This document shows positions 1 through 5,207 of a stretch of DNA of 8,564 bases, one piece after another. Origin of the DNA: Fischerella sp. Lineage in GTDB: Bacteria > Cyanobacteriota > Cyanobacteriia > Cyanobacteriales > Nostocaceae. The position numbers were made by a program, and so were the translations under genes. The notes under the pieces were generated by a model that was given only the letters and a program-made list of their open reading frames with translations, was not told where the DNA came from and did not search any database. Each line of letters begins with the position of its first letter. Position 1 is the stretch's first letter. The DNA is taken from the NCBI GenBank assembly GCA_026419705.1, contig JANZYY010000202.1:1-8564 (forward strand), read 5' to 3'.

Positions 1-1
1 A

Positions 2-484
2 GCCCGGACAATCCATCAGTTATTGGATGATGAAGCTGGCGAGAAGATTGGAAATCTTTACCGAGATGTCGGACGCCGTTATATTTTGGCATTTGCTATC
101 ATCGCAGCTGCACTGGCAGCAGTGCCACTGCCATTCGCGACAATGCCTGTGCTGACAGCTTTACAAGTATCAATGGTCGGTCTGTTAGGAAAATTGTACA
201 GACAGACACTGACCTCATCACAAGCAGCAGGTGTGGTTAGTGCGATCGCCAGTGGCTTTTTGGCACGAGCAGTTGGACGGGAGTTAATCAAATTTATACC
301 TGGATTTGGCAGTGTCATTGCTGCTTCTTGGGCAGCTGCTTATACTTGGTCACTGGGTGAAGGTGCCTGCGTTTACTTCGGTGATTTAATGGGAGGAAAC
401 AAACCCGACCCCAAGCAAATTCGATCTGTGATGCAAGATGCATTTAGGGTAGCAAAACAACGCTTTCAGGGCATAAAGCAGTAA
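2..484 (+). CDS. DUF697-type membrane protein, C-terminal part (5' end cut by window edge)
   Basis: The frame is open from the first complete codon (base 2) to a TAA at 482-484, giving 160 residues, and there is no convincing start inside. A TTG at 23 is in frame but lies in continuing coding sequence, so the gene most likely begins outside the window. Two hydrophobic stretches are visible, at about residues 27-47 and 98-120 of the fragment. Between them lies a Gly/Ala-rich segment with 'GFLARAVGRELIKFIPGFG', followed by a charged helical tail rich in K, R and Q. This pattern matches the DUF697 family, which in cyanobacteria is commonly the C-terminal membrane domain of an Era/YcjF-like GTPase. 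The GTPase G-motifs would lie upstream and cannot be checked here. The gene converges on the aldo/keto reductase. The DUF697 call rests on recognition of the pattern; GTPase function is inference. A stand-alone DUF697 protein is the alternative. Confidence 0.75.
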   Translation, partial: ARTIHQLLDDEAGEKIGNLYRDVGRRYILAFAIIAAALAAVPLPFATMPVLTALQVSMVGLLGKLYRQTLTSSQAAGVVSAIASGFLARAVGRELIKFIPGFGSVIAASWAAAYTWSLGEGACVYFGDLMGGNKPDPKQIRSVMQDAFRVAKQRFQGIKQ

Positions 485-730
485 TAATGACTATGGTATA
501 ACAAACTACTAATATTAATATATTAATAATGTTCCATGGACGGGCAAAATGTCCATCCTCCAAGAGTTGTCTTGAATGCAATTAATCAGGGAACTTTCCA
601 CGCAACACGGTTCAGTTGGTAGGGTTCAATGTTTGGAGTCCACCATTATTCCTTGTTAGCAAGGGGGAAGCAAAACCTTAGCCAAACTCTCGATCGCCCA
701 TCTACTAGTATGCTGCCAATACCAGAAAGT
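485..730. other. Convergent intergenic region with palindrome and hairpin
   Basis: This 246-bp gap lies between two converging genes. It holds a perfect 16-bp AT-only palindrome, TATTAATATATTAATA (513-528). It also holds a perfect 6-bp inverted repeat, ATGGAC (536-541) and GTCCAT (551-556), around a 9-nt loop, 52 bases after the stop of the left gene. Neither is followed by a T-run, so a classical intrinsic terminator is not shown, though the hairpin is suitably placed to end one or both converging transcripts. No coding frame is supported. Confidence 0.4.
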
Positions 731-1738
731 TTACTTAGTTTGAAAAATATTCTGTACCATTTTTTTATCTACACTCGCAGCAGCCCGATCTAATTCTGCA
801 ATCTCGCTAGAATCCAATTGCCAACCCAAAGCACCCATATTCTCCCTCGCCTGTTCAACAGTTTTTGCTCCAGGAATGGGAATAGTCCCTTTACATATAC
901 ACCAATTGATTGCCACCTGTGACATGGTTTTGTTTCTAGATTGGGCGACCTCTTGCAAACAAGCCAAAAGCGAGCCGATTCCTGGTAATAGCTGCCTAAA
1001 TAATAGACCTCGAATACCTTTTGGAAAAGGGCCTTTTTGGGAGTATTTTCCTGTCAACAGTCCCAATGCCAAAGGACTGTAAGCAATCAGTTTGATCCCC
1101 AGTTGCTCGCAAATATCTTTGAGACCTAATTCGGTGACAGGATAGGTAGACAACAGAGAGTATTGTACCTGTAGAGTAGCAATGGGAACACCGCGATCGC
1201 TAAATTTTTTATACACCCATTTCAGCCGCTTAGGACCGTAATTGGATAAGCCCACTCCCTTGACTAATCCTTGCTCGTAAAGATCCGCCAGACCATCTAA
1301 AAGCGTCCCTTCTTGCCAAGGAGCATAATTGGCTGTAGACCAGTGCTTTTGTACTAAATCGACATTTTTGCCCAAGCGCTTAGCAGAAGAACTGCAAGCT
1401 CGCACCATTGATTGGCGTGTTAATCTCCAAGGATAAGCAGCAAGCTTAGTGGCAATACAAATATTTTCTTTACCCGATCCTTGATATTCCCTGATAAATT
1501 GTCCTAACAGTAGTTCGCTTCTTCCATTTAATCTCCCTGTTCCATAGGAATCACCTGTATCAAATAAAGTCACGCCGTTGCTTACACAAAGGTTGAACAC
1601 AGCTTGTAACTGCTCATCCATGCTTTCATCGTATCCCCAGAGCAATCGGTTTCCCCATGCCCAAGTTCCGCAACCCATATTAGGAAAGAATATTTTCTGG
1701 CTAGTTTGCATCTTGACTGGCAATGAATTTACCCTCAT
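731..1738 (-). CDS. Aldo/keto reductase (chloroplast At1g06690-like)
   Basis: This encodes a 335-residue soluble NADPH-dependent oxidoreductase of the aldo/keto reductase superfamily. The catalytic tetrad can be placed: Asp60 and Tyr65 in 'FDTGDSYGTG', Lys98 in 'IATK', and His132 in 'VDLVQKHW'. Later barrel signatures are 'GVGLSNYG' (161-168), 'AYSPLALGLLTGKY' (219-232) and the cofactor-binding 'PIPGAKT' (287-293). The barrel appears complete and the length is normal. The sequence strongly resembles the chloroplast reductase class typified by Arabidopsis At1g06690 (from memory). The substrate is unknown; small carbonyls or pyridoxal are possibilities for the superfamily. The start used is the first ATG (1736-1738); Met10 is a possible alternative, and neither has a strong Shine-Dalgarno. 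The gene diverges from the Rieske oxygenase across 135 bp, so the two may share a control region. A HIP1 site lies inside (1193-1200). Confidence 0.93.
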   Translation of the reverse strand: MRVNSLPVKMQTSQKIFFPNMGCGTWAWGNRLLWGYDESMDEQLQAVFNLCVSNGVTLFDTGDSYGTGRLNGRSELLLGQFIREYQGSGKENICIATKLAAYPWRLTRQSMVRACSSSAKRLGKNVDLVQKHWSTANYAPWQEGTLLDGLADLYEQGLVKGVGLSNYGPKRLKWVYKKFSDRGVPIATLQVQYSLLSTYPVTELGLKDICEQLGIKLIAYSPLALGLLTGKYSQKGPFPKGIRGLLFRQLLPGIGSLLACLQEVAQSRNKTMSQVAINWCICKGTIPIPGAKTVEQARENMGALGWQLDSSEIAELDRAAASVDKKMVQNIFQTK

Positions 1739-1862
1739 TCACATCTTTTAGCATAGGATTGCAGTGCTGATTGCACCCTGTAGTAACGAGGATTTGGAGG
1801 CTTGCCTGGTGGCTGTTGCATGTGAAAATACAAATAAAATTATTGCTAAGGCTCATGTCATC

Positions 1863-1868
1863 AAGGAG
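1863..1868 (+). promoter_or_regulatory. Ribosome binding site of the Rieske oxygenase
   Basis: AAGGAG stands 5 bases before the ATG at 1874. It is the strongest Shine-Dalgarno in the window and fixes the start of the Rieske gene. Confidence 0.8.
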
Positions 1869-1873
1869 CATCT

Positions 1874-3376
1874 ATGGCTACTGAGACTAAATCGCAAAAT
1901 AATATACTTAGTATCATCAGTAAATTTCCAGAGGGAGAAGAAAAAATATTTCAATGGACAAAGCAATGGTACCCAGTAGCCGTTGTAGACTTCCTAGACT
2001 CGTCTCGTCCCCACGCCATGCAATTACTAGGAAAGGATCTTGTCTTATGGCGAGATGGTTCCGGTAAATGGCGTTGCTTTGAAAACTTTTGTCCCCATCG
2101 ATTTGCTCCTCTTTCTGAAGGTCGTGTGGAGTCGGATGGCACGCTCATGTGTGCCTACCATGCTTGGCGCTTCAATTCTGAAGGGAAATGCATCAGTATT
2201 CCACAATCTCAAGACCAGCAGACTGAGGCTAAAAACTGCTCAAACCCGAAATCTTGTGCTGTTGCCTATCCAACACAAGAACGCCAGGGGCTATTGTGGG
2301 TATGGGCAGAAGCTGGTCCCCAAGCTCAAGTAGAAAGTCAATTACGGGCACCGCGAATTGTTCCAGAACTGGAGGATAATTCTGGCAAGACGGTACAGCT
2401 GTTTTGGAATGTGCGTGACCTCCCCTACGGCTGGGACTTTTTTATGGAGAATGTGTCAGATCCAGCCCATGTACCGGTCTCCCACCACGGAATTATCGGC
2501 AACAGATATAAAGATGCCAAGTACTACGACATGATTCGAGTCCGGGAAATGTCTACTCAGGAAGGTTTCTCCTTTGAAATCACACCAGTAGCCCCAAGTA
2601 TAGAGCAAGCAGTGCATGACTTCCAACCACCCTGTCACATGAGAATTGTCTCAACTTCTCAGGATGGTGGGAAGCTGATCCTAGCTTTATATGCTACCCC
2701 TACCCGTCCCGGCTGGTGTCGTCATATTGGCTGCCAAGTATTGGTAAAAAATGAGGCAGGTAAAATACCGAAAGGATTGGGAATATTTGCACTACCAATG
2801 CCAACATGGTTGGGACATGTACTCGCCTCGCTGTTTCTACACCAAGATTTGGTCTTACTCCACTACCAAGAGAAAATTCTCGCCCAACAGCGCAAGGGCA
2901 AATGGTTGGACGCAGTTTATACACCCAATCCCCAAGATAAGATGGCGATCGCGTTTCGCCAATGGCTGGAGAAGCGAGCTGGAGGTGGTATCCCTTGGGC
3001 TTCAGAATGTAACTCTGAACTTCCCCATGCAGAACGAGACAAACAAAAACTCTTTGATGTATGGACAACCCATACTCAAAACTGCAAAATTTGCCAAGAT
3101 GCTCTGAAAAATATTAATCGCCTGACTGTACTGACATATGTGACTGCTGCTGCGTGTTTATGCTTGGGTGTGATTGTGGATGCGCGGACTGTAGCAATCA
3201 GGAGTGCGATCGCACTAATGGAAGAAACGACCACATCTGTTTTCACTTTTGTTCCTCCAGCTGGATTCTGGTGGGCACTTGCAGGCGCAATTTTATTTGC
3301 AGTCATGGGATATCTACTGAAGAAACTCGGTCAGCTATTCTACGTTTATGAGTTTGAACACGCCCATAATGATTGA
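1874..3376 (+). CDS. Membrane-anchored Rieske oxygenase, pheophorbide a oxygenase/Lls1 family
   Basis: This 500-residue protein has the order Rieske domain, mononuclear-iron domain, CxxC motif, two C-terminal membrane helices. The [2Fe-2S] ligands are C73/H75 ('CPHR') and C93/H96 ('CAYHAW'). The mononuclear Fe(II) site is 'NVSDPAHVPVSHH', with N193, D196, H199 and H204 in the expected N-x2-D-x2-H-x4-H spacing. C404-K-I-C407 is the C-terminal CxxC typical of the PAO/Tic55/PTC52/CAO group of plastids and cyanobacteria. Hydrophobic helices span about 416-436 and 464-483, and the protein ends in a charged tail. Family members use O2 and electrons from reduced ferredoxin; PAO opens the chlorin ring of pheophorbide a, and Synechocystis has an 'Lls1 homolog'. 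Substrate identity cannot be read from the sequence, so a tetrapyrrole oxygenase is inference. All ligands are intact. No clear terminator follows. HIP1 sites lie at 2945 and 3206. Confidence 0.93.
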   Translation: MATETKSQNNILSIISKFPEGEEKIFQWTKQWYPVAVVDFLDSSRPHAMQLLGKDLVLWRDGSGKWRCFENFCPHRFAPLSEGRVESDGTLMCAYHAWRFNSEGKCISIPQSQDQQTEAKNCSNPKSCAVAYPTQERQGLLWVWAEAGPQAQVESQLRAPRIVPELEDNSGKTVQLFWNVRDLPYGWDFFMENVSDPAHVPVSHHGIIGNRYKDAKYYDMIRVREMSTQEGFSFEITPVAPSIEQAVHDFQPPCHMRIVSTSQDGGKLILALYATPTRPGWCRHIGCQVLVKNEAGKIPKGLGIFALPMPTWLGHVLASLFLHQDLVLLHYQEKILAQQRKGKWLDAVYTPNPQDKMAIAFRQWLEKRAGGGIPWASECNSELPHAERDKQKLFDVWTTHTQNCKICQDALKNINRLTVLTYVTAAACLCLGVIVDARTVAIRSAIALMEETTTSVFTFVPPAGFWWALAGAILFAVMGYLLKKLGQLFYVYEFEHAHND

Positions 3377-3482
3377 TGAACAGCGATCGCTCCTAAACTC
3401 TCAAAAGCAAACCAGACTGCTAGACTCAAAAACAGTATAAATTGCAATTAACTTAGTTCTGAGAGGTAAAAAAACAAATTGC

Positions 3483-3520
3483 CATAGACGTGCTCATAGG
3501 CTGACCGCAGGGTAGACGCC
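3483..3520 (+). repeat. Degenerate interspersed GC-rich repeat (AGACG...GTAGACGCC type)
   Basis: The segment starts 'CATAGACG' and ends 'GCAGGGTAGACGCC'. It resembles a family of short interspersed cyanobacterial repeats built on 'AGACGCGTAGCGGCTTCCCG'. A better-conserved partial copy lies in the opposite orientation at 3652-3673, where the + strand reads 'GGGAAGCCGCTACGCGTCT'. The left copy is diverged in its middle part. The family assignment is from memory of similar sequences. Confidence 0.5.
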
Positions 3521-3570
3521 AAGTGCACCAAGAAAGAAAAAAGGGTAATTCATTAAACTATCCAATTCAG

Positions 3571-3732
3571 CAAAATTAATGACACAGACCACTAGTAGTC
3601 GATCGCAAAACTTTTGATAGTTCAATTTATTCTCAATTCCTCTTGTTTTCCGGGAAGCCGCTACGCGTCTACGTCATTTTACTTCTCAAAATTAATGCGA
3701 TAGACGACCAGTGGTTCATGTCATTAATTTTG
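3571..3732. repeat. Long imperfect inverted repeat (MITE-like hairpin) with a second repeat in its loop
   Basis: The arms at 3571-3612 and 3691-3732 match at 33 of 42 positions when one is reverse-complemented. The outer 14 bp are perfect: CAAAATTAATGACA at 3571-3584 against TGTCATTAATTTTG at 3719-3732. Pairing continues loosely inward after a one-base gap. The roughly 78-bp loop contains the reverse-oriented GC-rich repeat at 3652-3673. CAAAATTAATG also occurs a second time in direct orientation at 3687-3697. No transposase gene is present. The structure resembles a miniature inverted-repeat element, but target-site duplications were not recognised. Confidence 0.6.
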
Positions 3733-3741
3733 ACGGGTTGT

Positions 3742-3802
3742 GAAAGTTTGTAGTCAGGGCTTTAGCTCTGAAAATCGAGCGATCGCTCACTACAAACCTT
3801 TC
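3742..3802. repeat. Palindromic repeat unit A (GTTTGTAGT...ACTACAAAC)
   Basis: The terminal arms are GAAAGTTTGTAGT (3742-3754) and ACTACAAACCTTTC (3789-3802), complementary apart from one extra C. Inside lie a small hairpin, AGGGCTTTAGCTCT, and a perfect 12-bp palindrome, GAGCGATCGCTC (3777-3788), which contains a HIP1 octamer. This is a familiar class of short dispersed palindrome in filamentous cyanobacteria (from memory). Confidence 0.7.
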
Positions 3803-3816
3803 AAACGATATAGACC

Positions 3817-3848
3817 ACTAGTACTCTGTCAAACTAGTACTCTACCAA
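3817..3848 (+). repeat. Two tandem copies of a 16-bp unit
   Basis: ACTAGTACTCTGTCAA (3817-3832) is followed directly by ACTAGTACTCTACCAA (3833-3848), with 14 of 16 bases identical. The first copy overlaps a 'TAGACCACTAGTA' motif that also occurs in diverged form in both arms of the hairpin at 3571-3732. Confidence 0.7.
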
Positions 3849-3870
3849 ACCAAAATTGCTGGGTGAGTAT

Positions 3871-3913
3871 TGTTTTTAGTTAGCGCTTCAGCGCGAAAGC
3901 GCCAACTACAAAC
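3871..3913. repeat. Palindromic repeat unit B
   Basis: The arm GTTTTTAGTTAGCGCTT (3872-3888) pairs with AAGCGCCAACTACAAAC (3897-3913) at 15 of 17 positions around an 8-base GC-rich centre, CAGCGCGA. It shares the ACTACAAAC end with unit A but has an unrelated core. A small further hairpin, CAAAG-TTG-CTTTG (3918-3930), follows. Confidence 0.65.
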
Positions 3914-3950
3914 TCCGCAAAGTTGCTTTGGCAAACCACCAGTTTTGAGG

Positions 3951-4008
3951 GTTTGTAGTCAGCACCAAGCGTGCTTAAAAATTCAGGACTAAAGTCCCGA
4001 CTACGAAC
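3951..4008. repeat. Palindromic repeat unit C; possible dps terminator on the minus strand
   Basis: GTTTGTAGT (3951-3959) and ACTACGAAC (4000-4008) bound the unit with one mismatch. Inside are two hairpins, AGCAC-caagc-GTGCT (3961-3975) and GGACT-aa-AGTCC (3986-3997). Read on the minus strand, the second hairpin is followed by TGAATTTTT (3985-3977), about 50 bases after the dps stop codon. It could therefore serve as an intrinsic terminator for dps. The repeat is seen directly; the terminator role is inference. Confidence 0.55.
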
Positions 4009-4045
4009 TTTGCGATCCATCAATTCAAATTTGACAAACTACTAG

Positions 4046-4540
4046 CTATTCTTCCAACAAACTTCTCAACATCCAAGCGGTCTTTTCATGTACTTGCATC
4101 CGCTGGGTTAATAAGTCGGCCGTGGGTTCGTCGTTTACCTCTTCGACCACAGGGAAGATAGACCGTGCAGTTCGCACTACAGCTTCTTGTCCTTCTACTA
4201 GTAAGCGAATCATGTCTGTAGCTTTGGGAACCCCGCTAGTTTCTGGAATTGAACTCAGCTGAGCAAATTCACTGTAGGTTCCGGGTGCAGGATAGCCAAG
4301 TGCTCTGATCCGTTCAGCGATTAAATCAACTGCTGTAGCTAATTCTGTATACTGCTGCTCAAACATCAAATGCAGGGTTTGGAACATAGGCCCGGTTACG
4401 TTCCAGTGGAAATTATGGGTTTTCAAATACAGACTGTAGGTGTCGGCTAAAAGACGAGACAAACCCTCGGCAATTTTCGCTCTATTCGCTTCGTCGATAC
4501 CGATGTTTATTGGTAGAGATGTTTTGGTTTGAGATTGCAT
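4046..4540 (-). CDS. dps: Dps-family ferritin-like DNA-binding/iron-storage protein
   Basis: The gene encodes a 164-residue subunit of the 12-mer mini-ferritin, which oxidises Fe(II) with H2O2 and stores the iron, limiting Fenton damage; some members also bind DNA. The family hallmark 'THNFHWNVTGPMFQTLH' is present. The inter-subunit ferroxidase ligands can be placed as H45, H57, E61, D72 and E76, in the H-x11-H-x3-(D/E)-x10-D-x3-E spacing; the third ligand is Glu where E. coli Dps has Asp. The start is Met at 4538-4540, with GGAG six bases upstream. An in-frame ATG 78 bases earlier would add residues encoded by low-complexity repeat and is rejected. The gene lies 86 bp downstream of sulfiredoxin on the same strand, and I recall the same order in Nostoc PCC 7120 (asl4146-all4145). 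The N-terminal tail is short, so DNA binding is uncertain. Confidence 0.95.
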   Translation of the reverse strand: MQSQTKTSLPINIGIDEANRAKIAEGLSRLLADTYSLYLKTHNFHWNVTGPMFQTLHLMFEQQYTELATAVDLIAERIRALGYPAPGTYSEFAQLSSIPETSGVPKATDMIRLLVEGQEAVVRTARSIFPVVEEVNDEPTADLLTQRMQVHEKTAWMLRSLLEE

Positions 4541-4546
4541 AGTTTT

Positions 4547-4550
4547 CTCC
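4547..4550 (-). promoter_or_regulatory. Ribosome binding site deciding the dps start
   Basis: On the minus strand GGAG lies six bases before the ATG at 4540 (TTGGAGAAAACT-ATG). It supports the 164-residue form over the upstream in-frame ATG at 4618. Confidence 0.7.
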
Positions 4551-4572
4551 AAATTGGTCAAATTTTGTAGTC

Positions 4573-4625
4573 TGTTGGTTGATGGTAGTTGTTTCAACCA
4601 ACAAACAACCAACAACAAACAACTG
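4573..4625. repeat. Hairpin and CAAC/CAAAC low-complexity repeat in the srxA-dps spacer
   Basis: TGTTGGTTG (4573-4581) and CAACCAACA (4595-4603) form a perfect 9-bp inverted repeat around a 13-base loop. From 4595 to 4625 the strand is an irregular run of CAAC and CAAAC units, reminiscent of the short tandemly repeated sequences of heterocystous cyanobacteria. No T-run follows on the minus strand, so the hairpin is more likely a processing or attenuation structure, or simply repeat DNA, than a terminator. Confidence 0.6.
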
Positions 4626-4626
4626 T

Positions 4627-4890
4627 TTACGCTAAATGCTTCATTAAAACACTCTTGGGTGCTTTGCGGACTCTGGCTAAGATAGTTTCTTTACCTAAAC
4701 GCTGACAAGCCTCATAACGATGACATCCAGAAAAACTGTAATATTGTCCCTCTACTTCTAAGACGTCTATTGGTTCTTGCTGTCCGATTTCACGAATTGA
4801 TTCCATCAAGGCCTCTACTTTCTTGGGATCGTTCTGGCGTGGTAGAGGTCGCCTAATCTGATTCAAGGGTATTTCTTGGACTTTCACCAT
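4627..4890 (-). CDS. srxA: Sulfiredoxin (cysteine-sulfinic acid reductase)
   Basis: This 87-residue ParB/Srx-fold protein reduces the over-oxidised (sulfinic) cysteine of 2-Cys peroxiredoxins, using ATP and a thiol donor, in the cytoplasm. The signature 'SFSGCHRYEACQRLG' contains the catalytic Cys56 and the following His57-Arg58. The N-terminal 'VQEIPLNQIRRPLPRQND' and 'PIDVLEV' match the family core. The length suits a minimal bacterial sulfiredoxin, while ParB-type proteins lack the GCHR cysteine and are much longer. The ATG at 4888-4890 is the only sensible start; its upstream GAAG is a weak ribosome binding site. A sigma-70-like promoter lies just upstream (4923-4951). Dps follows on the same strand after 86 bp, so co-transcription as a peroxide-response pair is plausible. 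Cyanobacterial sulfiredoxins acting on 2-Cys peroxiredoxin are established; the partner peroxiredoxin is not in this window. Confidence 0.93.
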   Translation of the reverse strand: MVKVQEIPLNQIRRPLPRQNDPKKVEALMESIREIGQQEPIDVLEVEGQYYSFSGCHRYEACQRLGKETILARVRKAPKSVLMKHLA

Positions 4891-4922
4891 ATACTGCTTC
4901 GTTTTTTACAGCTACTATGTAA

Positions 4923-4951
4923 ATCATAGTCGTTATGACTTTATATTGCAA
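4923..4951 (-). promoter_or_regulatory. Sigma-70-like promoter for srxA
   Basis: On the minus strand TTGCAA (4951-4946) is separated by exactly 17 bases from TATGAT (4928-4923). Transcription would start near 4916 and leave a leader of roughly 26 bases. The spacer contains a small dyad, AGTC-ataac-GACT, which could be an operator half-site pair. Inferred from consensus only. Confidence 0.55.
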
Positions 4952-4995
4952 TAAAATTGTTAAGAGAATTTAAGTAGAAAGAATAAAGATTTTCA

Positions 4996-5199
4996 TCAGT
5001 GGTGCTGTACTAAAAGTTCATGAGCTACTAAACTACAAAGGGAATTCGTCATCTCAGGGACTTCCAAATCAAAAACATTCCAAATTTTCTTGGGGGATGG
5101 CTGTATCTGACAGGTGGGCTGTCCAGTTAACCCCACAATCTGGGATAATTTACTTCTTGGAAATCCTTTAACTAAGATGACACCGGCTGCTGCATCTAG
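4996..5199 (-). pseudogene. Unrecognised 67-codon open frame without a standard start (possible gene remnant)
   Basis: On the minus strand a frame is open from just after a TAA (5202-5200) to a TGA (4998-4996). The translation looks protein-like rather than random: 'GVILVKGFPRSKLSQIVGL' near the start, then 'PSPKKIWNVFDLEVPEM' and 'CSLVAHELL' before the end. There is no ATG before codon 50; the first usable start is a GTG at codon 22, with no clear ribosome binding site. An ATG at 5195-5193 is out of frame and stops after seven codons. I do not recognise a family. It lies upstream of srxA on the same strand and abuts the start of the SpoIID-domain gene on the other. It could be a decayed gene, a frameshifted small gene, or a chance frame inside regulatory DNA. 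The rest of the 317-bp gap (4891-5207) holds only the srxA promoter and leader; no + strand promoter was recognised. Confidence 0.35.
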
Positions 5200-5207
5200 T
5201 TAATGCT

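Larger units (their letters stand above)
3377..4045. repeat. Gene-free repeat mosaic between the Rieske gene and dps
   Basis: These 669 bases hold no credible coding frame. They are made up of successive short repeats and inverted repeats, listed separately below: a degenerate GC-rich repeat (3483-3520), a long imperfect hairpin (3571-3732), a 16-bp tandem pair (3817-3848), and three elements bounded by copies of GTTTGTAGT/ACTACAAAC (3742-3802, 3871-3913, 3951-4008). HIP1 octamers lie at 3383-3390 and 3779-3786. A motif close to 'AGACCACTAGTA' recurs at 3587, 3702 (diverged) and 3812. The composition is typical of repeat-rich intergenic DNA in filamentous cyanobacteria. Both neighbouring genes end here (convergent), so insertions would be well tolerated. 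Confidence 0.8.

Noticed and set aside
1764..1979. 71-codon + strand frame overlapping the Rieske start
   Set aside because: It overlaps the Rieske gene in another frame, has no recognisable protein features, and the strong AAGGAG serves the Rieske ATG.
2700..3068. 122-codon minus-strand frame inside the Rieske gene
   Set aside because: It lies fully antisense to a clearly conserved coding region and shows no family motif; a shadow frame.
3377..4045. Possible CRISPR array in the repeat-rich gap
   Set aside because: The repeats are of different types and orientations, with no regular repeat-spacer spacing and no cas genes nearby.
4541..4618. N-terminal extension of Dps from an upstream in-frame ATG
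   Set aside because: The added residues (beginning MLLVVCWLKQ) are translated from the repeat-rich spacer, and the ribosome binding site sits before the internal ATG at 4540.
4627..4890. ParB-family partition protein
   Set aside because: The product is only 87 residues and carries the GCHR catalytic-cysteine signature of sulfiredoxin; no HTH or dimerisation domain and no parA neighbour.
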